This document shows, one piece after another, positions 1 to 8,179 of a DNA stretch of 47,041 nucleotides; within the stretch, counting starts at the first letter, position 1, and every line of letters begins with the position of its first letter. Under the pieces are notes generated by a model. It did not search any database. It saw nothing but the letters and a program-made list of their open reading frames with translations, and was not told the DNA's origin. The stretch spans positions 1 to 47,041 of the forward strand of contig NZ_WSRP01000020.1 in NCBI RefSeq assembly GCF_009767915.1. The letters run 5' to 3'. The position numbers and the translations under genes are program-made. Source of the DNA: Parasutterella muris (GTDB taxonomy: Bacteria > Pseudomonadota > Gammaproteobacteria > Burkholderiales > Burkholderiaceae_F).

Positions 1-3
1 CCT

Positions 4-52
4 CGGTGTTGTCCACAGCCGGGCTTCGCCTAACGGCTTGTGGTCAACACCG
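4..52. repeat. Imperfect hairpin, left flank of the R-M module
   Basis: Left arm 4-21 and right arm 34-52 are near-perfect inverted repeats (CGGTGTTG.CCACA.GCCG against its complement) around a 12-base loop. The reverse complement of this block resembles 2764-2812, so the R-M genes between are flanked by inverted copies. It could be a transfer origin, a cassette boundary or a recombination site. The loop contains GCCTAAC, which fits an integron core site, but no second core is visible. Confidence 0.6.
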
Positions 53-136
53 CACACTGCGAGAAGCTGTGCACATTGCGCTTTGGTTCGATTAATATTG
101 TCAGCAAAACATTAAATAATCCCCGTCAAGAAATTT

Positions 137-676
137 ATGAAAACAAAATCTGTTGAACCTAATATTGCTGATCTAGCTAACGGTTGGTTGAAATCTTATG
201 GACTTGACTACAAGCTGGAACAAGAAAGTCTTAACTCCGAGATAGATAAGGCCTTAGATGAATACTTGTCAAAAAGCGGCGGAAAAGGAGGTAACCGGCC
301 CGACGCAAAACTGCTTTTACAAGACAAGGAATTAAACTACTGGCCTATCCTTATCGAATACAAGGGTTATAAAGACAAACTAGTGAAGCTTGATGCTGCC
401 GGAAACGTTGACAACACAAAAAGCAAAGGAGAACCTAATTACCAAAATATTAAATCTTACGCTGTCAACGGGGCCGTTCATTATGCGAATGCGCTGCTTC
501 ATCACACAAGCTATACGGATGTTATTGCCATCGGCATGACCGGATTCCGTGATGAACTCGGACAGTTACAGCATCAAATTTCGGTTTATTACGTTTCAAA
601 GAAAAATTTAGGTGTCGGACAAAAAGTCGGTGAATATACTGACTTATCATTTTTACCCCCCCCCCGACTTCAATAA
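137..676 (+). CDS. Nuclease domain of a phase-variable Type IIG-like restriction enzyme (N-terminal fragment)
   Basis: 179-residue ORF that looks like the N-terminal endonuclease part of a restriction-methylation fusion. A PD-(D/E)XK pattern is visible: RPDAK near residue 54 followed by IEYKG near residue 75. The frame runs into a C10 tract at 656-665 and stops 11 bases later. Removing one C joins it to the methyltransferase frame that follows, giving one protein of roughly 865 residues, typical of BcgI-like or Type IIG enzymes. With ten C the nuclease is cut off from the methyltransferase and recognition domain, so this allele is OFF. A sequencing error in the homopolymer is the main alternative. 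Confidence 0.75.
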   Translation: MKTKSVEPNIADLANGWLKSYGLDYKLEQESLNSEIDKALDEYLSKSGGKGGNRPDAKLLLQDKELNYWPILIEYKGYKDKLVKLDAAGNVDNTKSKGEPNYQNIKSYAVNGAVHYANALLHHTSYTDVIAIGMTGFRDELGQLQHQISVYYVSKKNLGVGQKVGEYTDLSFLPPPRLQ

Positions 677-2756
677 TTTTATTGAAAAAATTAGACAGTT
701 AAGTTTAAGCCCCGAGCAAATCGAGCGACTAAGGGAACTAAAAGAACAAGAAATTCAGGCCAGCTTGACCAAGTTAAACAATGATATTTACCAAAATGAA
801 AAAGGGTTGAGTGAAGATGACCGAGTTTATCTTGTTGCCTCATCTATCATTGCAACTCTGGGAGTTCCAGGCAAGGTCAAACCTCTTGAAAAAGATGATT
901 TGAAGTGTTCTCAGGAACCTGAAAACACTGACGGGGAGATTATTCTTAGAAAGATTCGATCATTTCTGAAAGAGAAATCTTTACCAAGCAGTAAAAGAGA
1001 CCTCATCATCAGAACCCTTCAGAACACGCTTACTAGCGACAACCTGAACAAAGTGACTGCCGGAGAAACTCAGCTTAAAAGAGTATTTAATAAGATTGTT
1101 GACGATCTGGGCCGTTATTACAAAATCGGTTTGACAACTGACTTTACCGGCAAATTATTCAATGAAATGTACAGCTGGCTTGGTTTCTCACAGGACAAGC
1201 TTAATGACGTTGTTCTTACTCCTTCTTATGTTGCGAAACTTTTGGCAAAATTAGCCAGGGTTGACAGAAATTCCTATGTTTGGGATTTTGCTACCGGCTC
1301 TGCCGGACTTCTTGTAGCAGCGATGAATGAGATGCTGATTGATGCCAAAAACAACATCAAATCACCTAAAGAACTGGCGCTAAAAGAGGCACAAATCAAA
1401 GCTGAACAGCTCCTTGGTTTGGAAGTTCTTCCGAGTGTCTACATGCTTGCCATTTTGAACATGATTCTTATGGGAGACGGCAGCTCCAACATCATCAATA
1501 AAGATTCATTAAATGATTTTGATGGCAAATACGGTTTTGGAAGAACTCAAGAAGACTTTCCGGCAACTGCTTTTATTCTTAATCCTCCGTACTCTGCTGA
1601 TGGAAACGGAATGATTTTTGTTGAGAAAGCTCTTGGAATGATGACAAAAGGTTACGCTGCAATCATTATTCAGGGTTCGGCAGGGTCCGGGAAAGCGGCT
1701 GATTACAATCGCAGAATTTTAGAAAAACATACACTGCTGGCGAGCATTAAGATGCCCGATGACCTTTTTATAGGCAAATCCAGCGTCCAGACTTACGTCT
1801 ATGTTTTCCGCGTCAATGAAGCGCATCATCCTGATGATAAGGTTAAGTTTATTGATTTTTCAAATGACGGGTACACTCGAACAAGCCGTAAAAAGGCAAG
1901 TGTAAATCTTAGGGATACCAATCATGCTAAAGAAAGATATGAAGAAGTCGTACAGCTTGTTCGCTTTGGAGAAAGCAAGTTAAAGCTTCTGACAAAGAAA
2001 GAATACTACGAGGGAACCATCGACCCTACCAACGGAGCTGACTGGAACCAAACCGCCCCGATCGACACAAAACCTACTCTCGAAGATTTCAAAAAGACCG
2101 TCGCGGATTATTTAGCTTGGGAGGTTTCTACCCTACTCAAGCATCAGGCCAGAGAGGATGATTCCTTGAGAAAACTCACCCCTCTTAACATGAAACTGGA
2201 ACATGTTAAATGGAGCGAGTTTAAATTAGGAGATTTGTTTGATATACAAAAAACCACAAGTTTCGATTCAGACGAGCTAACCGATGGAGATGCGTATGAT
2301 TATGTAACCCGTACTTCCAATAACCAAGGGATATTAAGAAAGACAGGGTTTGTTAACCAGTCAAATATAAATAAAGCCGGAGGATGGAGTTTAGGGCTGC
2401 TTCAAATGGATTTTTTTTATCGTGAAAGACCATGGTATGCCGGGCAATTTGTCAGACATATCGTTCCAAAAATTGAACTGACAAGGTCATCCATTCTCTT
2501 TTTTACTACTGTACTAAATAAACTGAAACCTAAATTGTTATCTGTTTTGGTGCGCCATGTTAATGAAGTCTTTATCAATAGCAAAGTAACACTTCCAATA
2601 ACAGCCAATGGGAAAATTGATTTTGAGTTTATTGACACTCTCGTGAAGGAATTGGAGACAGAACGAGTGGCGAAGCTGGAGGCATATTTAACTGTCGCAA
2701 ATTTGAAGGATTTTGATAAGAAAAGAACAGCCGCAAAACAAACAATCGGAGAATAA
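612..2756 (+). CDS. N6-adenine DNA methyltransferase with C-terminal target-recognition domain (Type IIG-like)
   Basis: 714-residue frame. The first ~19 codons up to the C tract are probably not the native N-terminus; the GTG start is only the first start codon of this frame. After an HsdM-like helical region, the SAM-binding motif FATGSAG and catalytic motif NPPY identify an N6-adenine methyltransferase. The last ~200 residues begin with FKLGDLFDI, typical of a Type I HsdS or BcgI-like target-recognition half, and end in a coiled coil. It would both recognise and methylate the site and, when fused to the preceding nuclease domain, cut unmodified DNA. Without the fusion it may still act as a methylase if expressed. 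Confidence 0.85.
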   Translation: MSDKKSVNILTYHFYPPPDFNNFIEKIRQLSLSPEQIERLRELKEQEIQASLTKLNNDIYQNEKGLSEDDRVYLVASSIIATLGVPGKVKPLEKDDLKCSQEPENTDGEIILRKIRSFLKEKSLPSSKRDLIIRTLQNTLTSDNLNKVTAGETQLKRVFNKIVDDLGRYYKIGLTTDFTGKLFNEMYSWLGFSQDKLNDVVLTPSYVAKLLAKLARVDRNSYVWDFATGSAGLLVAAMNEMLIDAKNNIKSPKELALKEAQIKAEQLLGLEVLPSVYMLAILNMILMGDGSSNIINKDSLNDFDGKYGFGRTQEDFPATAFILNPPYSADGNGMIFVEKALGMMTKGYAAIIIQGSAGSGKAADYNRRILEKHTLLASIKMPDDLFIGKSSVQTYVYVFRVNEAHHPDDKVKFIDFSNDGYTRTSRKKASVNLRDTNHAKERYEEVVQLVRFGESKLKLLTKKEYYEGTIDPTNGADWNQTAPIDTKPTLEDFKKTVADYLAWEVSTLLKHQAREDDSLRKLTPLNMKLEHVKWSEFKLGDLFDIQKTTSFDSDELTDGDAYDYVTRTSNNQGILRKTGFVNQSNINKAGGWSLGLLQMDFFYRERPWYAGQFVRHIVPKIELTRSSILFFTTVLNKLKPKLLSVLVRHVNEVFINSKVTLPITANGKIDFEFIDTLVKELETERVAKLEAYLTVANLKDFDKKRTAAKQTIGE
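656..665. repeat. C10 homopolymer tract (candidate phase-variation switch)
   Basis: Ten consecutive C sit exactly where the nuclease frame and the methyltransferase frame overlap. Nine (or twelve) C would fuse the two frames. Poly-C/G tracts of this length inside restriction-modification genes are a known slipped-strand switch in host-associated bacteria. Confidence 0.8.
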
Positions 2757-2763
2757 AAGAAGC

Positions 2764-2815
2764 TGCGTTGGCCACAAGTCGTAAGCTAAGGTTCGGCTGG
2801 GTCAACGTTAAAAAT
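2764..2815. repeat. Inverted partner of the 4-52 hairpin, right flank of the R-M module
   Basis: Reads like the reverse complement of 4-52 with scattered substitutions: shared pieces include GTTG.CCACAAG, TAAG and CGGCTG. It can fold itself (GTTGGCC..AAGTCG with CGGCTGGGTCAAC). It lies between the convergent R-M and AbiEii-like genes and may also end their transcripts. Confidence 0.5.
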
Positions 2816-2827
2816 ACGTTTTCTGCC

Positions 2828-3526
2828 TCACCGGGAGCGTTCATTATCTTGTTTTTTCTTTTCTGGAAACTGATCCATGAGAAGTCCTAATTTTTCGTGC
2901 ATCTTCAGAAAACCATCTGCTAATTTATCTTTGTCGATTAAAGGATCGTTCTGAGTTGCCACAAGGTAATCAAACTGTTCTATCCCTTTATAGGATAATG
3001 TGTCTCGGATCGTTGCTCTGGTTGGATAAGACAGCTTCTCGTAATAGTTATTGCAGATGAACGACAGGTCATATAAATCACGAATTTTGTCACGGCCTTG
3101 ATAGGCCATTGCCTTCATTCTTGCAAGCGCATCGATTGTGTAAACGTTGATCCCGTTAATTTTCGTCCAGTCCTTCGCCGCTTCGCTAATATCGAGGTCT
3201 CTATTTCTGTAGGAAACTTCAATTTTTAACGGGTGCAGAGGATTCCCGTAATCCATAAGACACCGTTTCACTGTCGGCGTATCTTTTGCGATTCTAAATT
3301 TAATGTTGTGCTGTGTGGAGAAACGCCTGACAATCTCTTTGATGTCCTGCTTTCTGCCGTCTAAATCGATGTCTTCGGAAAAACGATTCAAGCCATAGCA
3401 AATCGATAAAGCAGTCCCTCCCTTTAAAACAAATTGATCTGTTTGCTTGTTAAGAAGCAAAAGAAAACTATGAATAAACCTTCCGTGAAGTAACTGCCAT
3501 TTATCGGTTTCATTATTCATTTTCAT
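2828..3526 (-). CDS. AbiEii/AbiGii-type nucleotidyltransferase toxin
   Basis: 232 residues. The N-terminal third holds the nucleotidyltransferase signature of the AbiEii/AbiGii toxin family: LKGGTALS followed by SEDIDLD, giving the two metal-binding aspartates. A second conserved block, VYTIDALARMKAMA, follows near residue 125. In characterised AbiE systems such a protein is the toxin of a Type IV toxin-antitoxin and phage-abortive module. The start overlaps the end of the upstream gene by about 14 bases, so the two are co-translated. The usual AbiEi winged-helix antitoxin is not seen; the upstream 136-residue protein takes its position. Confidence 0.85.
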   Translation of the reverse strand: MKMNNETDKWQLLHGRFIHSFLLLLNKQTDQFVLKGGTALSICYGLNRFSEDIDLDGRKQDIKEIVRRFSTQHNIKFRIAKDTPTVKRCLMDYGNPLHPLKIEVSYRNRDLDISEAAKDWTKINGINVYTIDALARMKAMAYQGRDKIRDLYDLSFICNNYYEKLSYPTRATIRDTLSYKGIEQFDYLVATQNDPLIDKDKLADGFLKMHEKLGLLMDQFPEKKKQDNERSR

Positions 3527-3923
3527 GCTCCTTTAAAAACCTCAGCCACGAAACACCATATTCTTTGCCTATGAAATCTTTAATTTTTTCCCATATATGA
3601 GATTTTTTCAGCAACAGTAATTTAGAAAAAACTTCTTCAGTGTATATATCGTTGCAAATGAAGTCTTTGTTCATGCCCTGGGCATAACCAAAGTTGCCTT
3701 CTGAGACAAGATCGAGTAATGCTCTAATGTGGTTTGCTACCTTGTGCGTACCCGGATGATCCGGCACGAGGCTGTTGTCCTCAATGCCGTAATCTCCGAA
3801 AACCGAATCTTCCGACTCTCTAATCGTTAAGTTTTTCCACTGGATTCCCGGTTGGTGCCAGTCTCCGCAAGTCTCTAAACTACACCTTAAATTCAATGCG
3901 TGAATGCCAGTGATGTATTTCAT
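3513..3923 (-). CDS. Small protein paired with the AbiEii-like gene, possible antitoxin
   Basis: 136 residues, no domain recognised with certainty. It begins MKYITGIHALNL and has a conserved-looking GDWH motif near residue 20 and two tryptophans. It overlaps the AbiEii-like gene at its 3' end and the MobC-like gene at its 5' end by 4 bases (ATGA), so the three form one unit. By position it should neutralise or help the nucleotidyltransferase, but it does not look like the AbiEi winged-helix regulator. That role is inference. Confidence 0.6.
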   Translation of the reverse strand: MKYITGIHALNLRCSLETCGDWHQPGIQWKNLTIRESEDSVFGDYGIEDNSLVPDHPGTHKVANHIRALLDLVSEGNFGYAQGMNKDFICNDIYTEEVFSKLLLLKKSHIWEKIKDFIGKEYGVSWLRFLKEHENE

Positions 3924-4486
3924 GATTTTTCTCGCTCGTCGATCTTGGATCGATAATAATGTTCCTTCAGAAGGGTTTCAATAAATTTCATGTGATTGAG
4001 AACCTTTCTGTTTACTCCGTTGACTGAGCTCACGGCGGTTTCGATTACTTCGGAAGTGATTGAACCGCCTTTGTTCTGAGCGTTCAGAACTCTGGCAACT
4101 TGGTTCAGATTTGTTCCGACTTTGTTAATCGCCAAAGTGCTGTCAACTATCTGCTTTTTTGTCTTCTCATCAATCTGCGGTTTGCTCAGCAAAAATTCTC
4201 TGATGGCTGCTATGACAACGGTTTGAACGTTCTGGCCTCGCTGCAAAGAGACTCTCTTCAAAGCCTCTGCTTCGCTTTCAGTTGTGCAGATTTTGATCGG
4301 ACGCGTCTTCTCCTCGATTTCATCCAAAACTGTCAGCTTCGGACTCCAATCCTCCTTAAGCGGTCCCTCTAAAACGAATTTGACATAGGCACTCAGTGAC
4401 ATTCCCTTTGAAAAGGCTAACTCCTTCAGTCGGAGTTTTTCCTTTTGGGACACCCAACAGGAAACAGATTCTTTTCGTTCTCTCAT
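3920..4486 (-). CDS. mobC: MobC-like relaxosome accessory protein
   Basis: 188 residues. The N-terminal part repeats the short ribbon-helix-helix style pattern of plasmid DNA-binding proteins (SKGMSLSAYVKFVL near residues 26-39, and a second similar block around residue 85). The C-terminal part carries the MobC hallmark NLNQVARVLNAQ near residue 137. MobC proteins bind the transfer origin and help the relaxase open DNA for conjugation. No relaxase is in this window, so either it lies outside or a different protein fills the role. The two ribbon-helix-helix-like blocks may be a fused dimer. Confidence 0.65.
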   Translation of the reverse strand: MRERKESVSCWVSQKEKLRLKELAFSKGMSLSAYVKFVLEGPLKEDWSPKLTVLDEIEEKTRPIKICTTESEAEALKRVSLQRGQNVQTVVIAAIREFLLSKPQIDEKTKKQIVDSTLAINKVGTNLNQVARVLNAQNKGGSITSEVIETAVSSVNGVNRKVLNHMKFIETLLKEHYYRSKIDEREKS

Positions 4487-4500
4487 GCGTACTCTTCGGT

Positions 4501-4526
4501 TTTAAAAGGGCGGCTAATTGCCGCCC
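4501..4526 (-). terminator. Rho-independent terminator after parAB
   Basis: GGGCGGC (4508-4514) and GCCGCCC (4520-4526) form a perfect 7-bp stem with loop TAATT; read on the minus strand it is followed by TTTTAAA. It lies just after the parB stop and before mobC, so it separates partition from mobilisation transcripts. Confidence 0.75.
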
Positions 4527-4532
4527 AAATCA

Positions 4533-5702
4533 TTAAGCTTCAATGATTCTGTTGATTTGAACATCTTCCGCAGGAATTTCTTCTTCAACACCGTCGTCCC
4601 ATTTCACGAAGACTCCAAAAGAAGATTTCCTCTTATATAAAAGTTCACATTCGCGCCCCTCAACCAAGCAAAGGATAAGGGGTTTTTTGAAAAGCAAGTT
4701 CGGTTCATTTGCTTCCAAAAAATCATCTGTGGCCTTTTCCACATCGTTTGAAAATTCTTCTGACCCGAAATTCTCAAGCGGTTCAGTCTCTGTGGTCTTT
4801 TCTTCATCGTTAAAAGCCTCGTCGTCAGAACCAACTTCAGAACTATCATCAGCGTTGTTATCATCCTGAGGATCCGCTTCAACCTTGCTCTCTGTCTCAG
4901 AGTCATCTTCAAAATCAATGTCGGTATCGGACCCGGTTTCTGTTTTCGTGGTCTCTTCGGTCTCCAGAGAAGACTCTTCTATGGCTCCTTGTTCTTCTTG
5001 CCTTTGCTCCTGTATTTCTTCGACAGGAGACTCTTCCTCAGCCGGCTTGCGGCTTGGATCAAAGCTGTTTGCGTCCGATTGAGTGATGGTTTCCTTTGAT
5101 TCAATGAACTGCTGAGTTTCCTCGGGATGTGTCAGAAAATTCTTAAATAGGAGATATGCCGTCTGGATGCTGTTAATTTTTTTAGAACTTACAGCTTCTC
5201 TAATACAGGGAGGCATTTCTGCCCAAGCAGCCAACTTTGAAATCTGTTCTTTTCTTATCCCTAAGTTTTTAGCAATATATGTTTGGGACTCGCCTAATTC
5301 GATTCTGCCGCACACAAATTCAGCTAATTCATTGACGTTCAGGTCCGCTCGTTTAAGGTTTTCTGCTACCTGCAAATAGCCAAGTTCTTTTTCGTCGGTA
5401 TTGTTCTTAACGATTGCTTTGATCGTGTTTGAGCCGTTGAGCGAAACTGCTCTTAACCGCCGTTCCCCGGCAATGACGACGTATTGGTCAGCGGTGATTT
5501 TTCTGAGCACGATCGGCTGAATCAAACCGTGCTCTTTGATGCTTTCTGCAAGCTCTGACAGCTGCTCAGGATCGAACTCCTTTCTCGGCTGGTTTGGGTC
5601 AGGAATGATTTTTTTGAGTTCAATTTCCTGAATCGTCAGTTCTGAGTTCACTACTCGGTGAGTGAAATTTGAACTGTTTCGTTTTAACGCTTCTAAATTC
5701 AT
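4533..5702 (-). CDS. parB: ParB/Spo0J-family partition protein
   Basis: 389 residues. An N-terminal ParB nuclease-like/CTP-binding domain runs from about residue 27 to 115 (DPNQPRKEFD, then the box GERRLRA), followed by a helix-turn-helix near residues 145-170 (QTYIAKNLGIRKEQISKLA). Residues ~200-330 are a very acidic, low-complexity linker rich in E, D and S, unusually long for the family. The last ~50 residues form a small basic/aromatic domain. It would load on parS near the origin and work with ParA. It starts within the last 4 bases of parA, so it is translationally coupled. Confidence 0.92.
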   Translation of the reverse strand: MNLEALKRNSSNFTHRVVNSELTIQEIELKKIIPDPNQPRKEFDPEQLSELAESIKEHGLIQPIVLRKITADQYVVIAGERRLRAVSLNGSNTIKAIVKNNTDEKELGYLQVAENLKRADLNVNELAEFVCGRIELGESQTYIAKNLGIRKEQISKLAAWAEMPPCIREAVSSKKINSIQTAYLLFKNFLTHPEETQQFIESKETITQSDANSFDPSRKPAEEESPVEEIQEQRQEEQGAIEESSLETEETTKTETGSDTDIDFEDDSETESKVEADPQDDNNADDSSEVGSDDEAFNDEEKTTETEPLENFGSEEFSNDVEKATDDFLEANEPNLLFKKPLILCLVEGRECELLYKRKSSFGVFVKWDDGVEEEIPAEDVQINRIIEA

Positions 5703-6565
5703 TCATTTTCTCCCTTTATCTCAAACAATTTTTTAGTTTCCGGGTTCTGTCCAATTCGTAACGGTTTATGAATCGGAAGGCCTAGTTTGTGAACAAGTGA
5801 AATCCATACTCTTGCCAGTTCCGCCGCTTCTTTTCTCGGTTTCCCGCCTTCGGAGAAAAAAACAGGTCGGTGAAACTGCTGCGCGGCTGTGAACTCGCTG
5901 CGCTCTGGAATGAAGCAGAAATCCTTCTCTTCCTTCGTTCTTGGGTCGAATTTCTTTAGGAGAAGATTCCCCGTGCTCTTCATAATTTGTTCAAAATTTT
6001 CTTTCTGGATGCCCTGCATTTTGACCATGGAGAGAAGCAAACCGACAAGCTCCAGTTCAGTGTTGATCTCCTGAGAAATAATGGAGGCTCGTGTCATGGT
6101 TTTGTCAACACCACTGATGCTTTCTGCTTTTGCCTGGAATGGGATTAAATAATTAGTTGACACCGAAAGGGCCGCCAGCTGACGCACATCAGCGCTCGGC
6201 GGGCAGTCGATAATGCACAGATCAAAGTTGTCTGCAACGGTTTCAAGCGCGTTGTTAAGGTTCATCGCAACTCGTGCTTCTTCATTGAGACTTTCCAACT
6301 CCAACAGAGTGTCATCGCCTGGAACCACTAGGAATTCAGAATCAGTTGAAATTGATTCACCGTCACGCAAAATTTGACCGCTGGAGGCGGGGTTCAGTGA
6401 GCATAGGCCCGATTGAGACAGGATTTCTCCGGTGTTGTTCTGTTGATCCAGATCGACCACGAGAACACGATTTCCCAGTTTGTATCGACAAAAATACCCA
6501 AGCTGCGTTGTGACAAACGTTTTACCGACACCGCCTTTTTCATTGATTACAGATAAGATTTTCAT
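5699..6565 (-). CDS. parA: ParA-family partition ATPase
   Basis: 288 residues. The deviant Walker A motif NEKGGVGKT is at residues 8-16, the A' motif VVDLDQQ near 36, and Walker B CIIDCPP near 117, all typical of ParA/MinD ATPases. No N-terminal DNA-binding extension is present, so this is a Type Ib-sized protein. It would position plasmid copies on the nucleoid together with ParB. A ribosome-binding site (AAGGAGC) precedes the ATG. Genes run from 7500 downwards toward parA with little spacing, so all may share a transcript. Confidence 0.95.
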   Translation of the reverse strand: MKILSVINEKGGVGKTFVTTQLGYFCRYKLGNRVLVVDLDQQNNTGEILSQSGLCSLNPASSGQILRDGESISTDSEFLVVPGDDTLLELESLNEEARVAMNLNNALETVADNFDLCIIDCPPSADVRQLAALSVSTNYLIPFQAKAESISGVDKTMTRASIISQEINTELELVGLLLSMVKMQGIQKENFEQIMKSTGNLLLKKFDPRTKEEKDFCFIPERSEFTAAQQFHRPVFFSEGGKPRKEAAELARVWISLVHKLGLPIHKPLRIGQNPETKKLFEIKGENE

Positions 6566-6589
6566 TTTTGCTCCTTGAACATTGAACAG

Positions 6590-7216
6590 TTATTTGATTT
6601 TTTTAAACGCAACGATTTCTTTTGCATAAAAGGTCCAGATATGAGTGCTGTGCCAAGTAACAGCTCTTTGTCTGCCGTCAGACAGCAGAACTTCGAATGT
6701 TTCTTCAGTTTCCGGTTTGAATCGAGGAAAAGCGTTCCAATCGTCAGAAGCTGGTTCCGTTTGGCTTTCAAGCCATTGCTCACTAGGGGGAGGAGAAAAC
6801 TCTCGAAACGCCTGAATCATGAACTCGGGAATTTGAATCCAATTTTTTTGACTCGTCAGTTTTCCTGTCACAAAGCGACCGTTTTTCAACCTAAGCAGCC
6901 AGTAGTCACATTCCAGAGGTTTTCCGTCTATGAATGGTTCTGTGTTCAGACGAGGTGGAATAACGTCCGGCCAATCGTTCCAAACTCCGGGCTCGTACTG
7001 GCGTGTCTCCCGAAGGTGTTCTCTGCCTGCGACAATTGCTAATTGTTTGTTGGTCACACTCTGTTCGGCAGAGATCGCAAAAACAATGTCGTTCGCATTG
7101 CGACTCTCATAAGCGGCTCTCAGAATGGAGTCCAGGTCTGCGTGATTCTTTAGAGCGCTTTGGATGATCTCTAAAAGCTGCGGATGAAATTTTGATTCGA
7201 GATCAACTTCAATCAT
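6590..7216 (-). CDS. Hypothetical protein upstream of parA
   Basis: 208 residues, no family recognised. The N-terminal ~75 residues are helical (HPQLLEIIQSALKNHADLDS); the middle is rich in tryptophan and proline (WNDWPDVIPP), and the C-terminal part looks like a small beta-barrel (FEVLLSDGRQRAVTWHS). Its start overlaps the stop of the 95-residue gene upstream by 4 bases, and 24 bases separate it from parA, so it is probably co-expressed with partition genes. No function is assigned. Confidence 0.65.
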   Translation of the reverse strand: MIEVDLESKFHPQLLEIIQSALKNHADLDSILRAAYESRNANDIVFAISAEQSVTNKQLAIVAGREHLRETRQYEPGVWNDWPDVIPPRLNTEPFIDGKPLECDYWLLRLKNGRFVTGKLTSQKNWIQIPEFMIQAFREFSPPPSEQWLESQTEPASDDWNAFPRFKPETEETFEVLLSDGRQRAVTWHSTHIWTFYAKEIVAFKKIK

Positions 7217-7500
7217 TCGTTTTCTCCTGTGGATGTTGTTTCAAGAGGCTCCCACGCAACCACATTGCGCGAGGCATATTCGGAAAATCCTTTATGGGTT
7301 AGGCAGTCAATAGTGAAGCAGACATCATCAAAAAATGTCCAATTCCAGTAACCTTTGGTTGTTTTGAAACCGACGTCACTGTCGGATTTAACGGCGACTG
7401 AAACAAGTTCATAAGGCTGCGGCAAAGAACTGAGATCATTTTCAGATACCCTTGCCCAATCGATTTTTACCCAATGGTGAGCGAGGTTTAAACGAGACAT
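7213..7500 (-). CDS. Small hypothetical protein
   Basis: 95 residues with several tryptophans (HHWVKIDW, GYWNWTFFDD); likely a small beta-rich domain. A strong ribosome-binding site (AGGAGG, 5 bases before the ATG) supports the start. It overlaps the next gene by 4 bases. No family recognised. The WNWTFFDD block resembles the WxxW patterns of its downstream neighbour, so the two could be functionally linked. Confidence 0.65.
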   Translation of the reverse strand: MSRLNLAHHWVKIDWARVSENDLSSLPQPYELVSVAVKSDSDVGFKTTKGYWNWTFFDDVCFTIDCLTHKGFSEYASRNVVAWEPLETTSTGENE

Positions 7501-7712
7501 ATCGCCTCCTGAAATCGGATAGAATCGCAGAGCAGAATAATCGGCACCTGCCTATCTTCAAGTGATTTCCTTGCTTGCTTAAAACAGATTGGATCGTTGC
7601 CGGTAAAGGATTCTCGCCGGGGATTTCTTTTTAAGAATGAAAGGCGGTACGGGTGTTTATTTTGGCCCCGTAAAACGGCAACGGTCCAACTGCTGATAAC
7701 AGTCGAGCCGAA
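7501..7712. other. Intergenic region before the tandem repeat units
   Basis: 212 bases without a convincing gene. The minus strand is open throughout this stretch and can be read as a tail ending LEDRQVPIILLC..., but there is no start codon near its beginning and it runs on into the tandem repeats. It probably holds the promoter for the minus-strand genes at 6590-7500 and may be a decayed gene end. Confidence 0.4.
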
Positions 7713-7813
7713 GGTAGAATTTCCCGCAATCTCTTTATTGGAATTGCTTCTTTCTGAAGCATAGGCCCCGCCAGAAATGAGAACTTCTAAATTTCTGGAG
7801 GGAAGAAAAACAC

Positions 7814-7851
7814 GGGACTCAAACCACACTGGCCGGTGTGGAAAGAGTCCC
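7814..7851 (+). ncRNA. Compound leader hairpin, copy 1
   Basis: Outer stem GGGACTC (7814-7820) with GAGTCCC (7845-7851); inner stem CCACAC (7824-7829) with GTGTGG (7836-7841), loop TGGCCG. It ends 8 bases before the AAGGAG of the small ORF. In copy 2 the A-T pair 7826/7839 is a G-C pair and the A/A mismatch 7823/7842 becomes C-G, which is direct covariation evidence for a folded RNA. Confidence 0.7.
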
Positions 7852-7872
7852 TGATTAATAAGGAGATTTGTC

Positions 7873-8022
7873 GTGCGAGCACGTGAAACTACACGACTAC
7901 TTCTGCTCCTTATCGTGTTGAGGGAATTATCCGTCAATGCTGACTTTGTTGTCAACTTTGAAGGCTCAATTTCCTTTGCGATCATTGGAGCAGCGGCGCT
8001 ATTGCTTTTGATTAAGCAATAG
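7873..8022 (+). CDS. 49-residue hydrophobic protein, copy 1 (candidate type I toxin or membrane peptide)
   Basis: GTG start with AAGGAG 9 bases before it; ends KQ-TAG. The product has a hydrophobic run RLLLLLIVLREL, a polar middle with one glutamate/glycine, and a second hydrophobic segment ending GAAALLLLIKQ, so it can span the membrane once or twice. Only the first seven codons differ from copy 2; the remainder is nearly identical, as expected for a real coding unit. Small hydrophobic proteins with structured leaders and tandem duplication resemble type I toxin loci (Ldr, Ibs). No antisense RNA is proven. Too short for many gene finders. Confidence 0.6.
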   Translation: MRARETTRLLLLLIVLRELSVNADFVVNFEGSISFAIIGAAALLLLIKQ

Positions 8023-8031
8023 CGTTGTGCG

Positions 8032-8064
8032 ATGCCGGGACGGTTGTTTTGTTCCGGCATTTTT
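8032..8064 (+). terminator. Rho-independent terminator of copy 1
   Basis: ATGCCGGGA (8032-8040) pairs with TTCCGGCAT (8052-8060) with one G-U pair, followed by TTTT. It begins 10 bases after the small ORF stop. Confidence 0.75.
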
Positions 8065-8179
8065 CTTTGCAAAAGACGGGTAGAATTCCCCGCAATCTCT
8101 TTATTGGAATTGCTTCTTTCTGAAGCATAGGCCCCGCCAGAAATGAGAACTTCTAAATTTCTGGAGGGAAGAAAAACAC

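Larger units (their letters stand above)
7713..8064 (+). repeat. Tandem unit, copy 1: structured leader plus small hydrophobic ORF
   Basis: First of two ~366-bp direct repeats (the other is 8080-8432). Both start at a -10-like TAGAAT, then contain four predicted hairpins, the 49-codon ORF and a terminator. Hairpins visible: GCAAT/ATTGC, GCTTC/GAAGC, CCAGAAAT/ATTTCTGG, and the compound GGGACTC...GAGTCCC enclosing an inner stem. The inner stem changes in a compensatory way between copies. Confidence 0.8.

Noticed and set aside
22-33. Integron attC site suggested by GCCTAAC in the hairpin loop
   Set aside because: No matching GTTRRRY second core in the right place and no integrase in the window.
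4604-5082. Several ORFs opposite or out of frame within parB
   Set aside because: They come from the low-complexity acidic linker of ParB and have no start signals.
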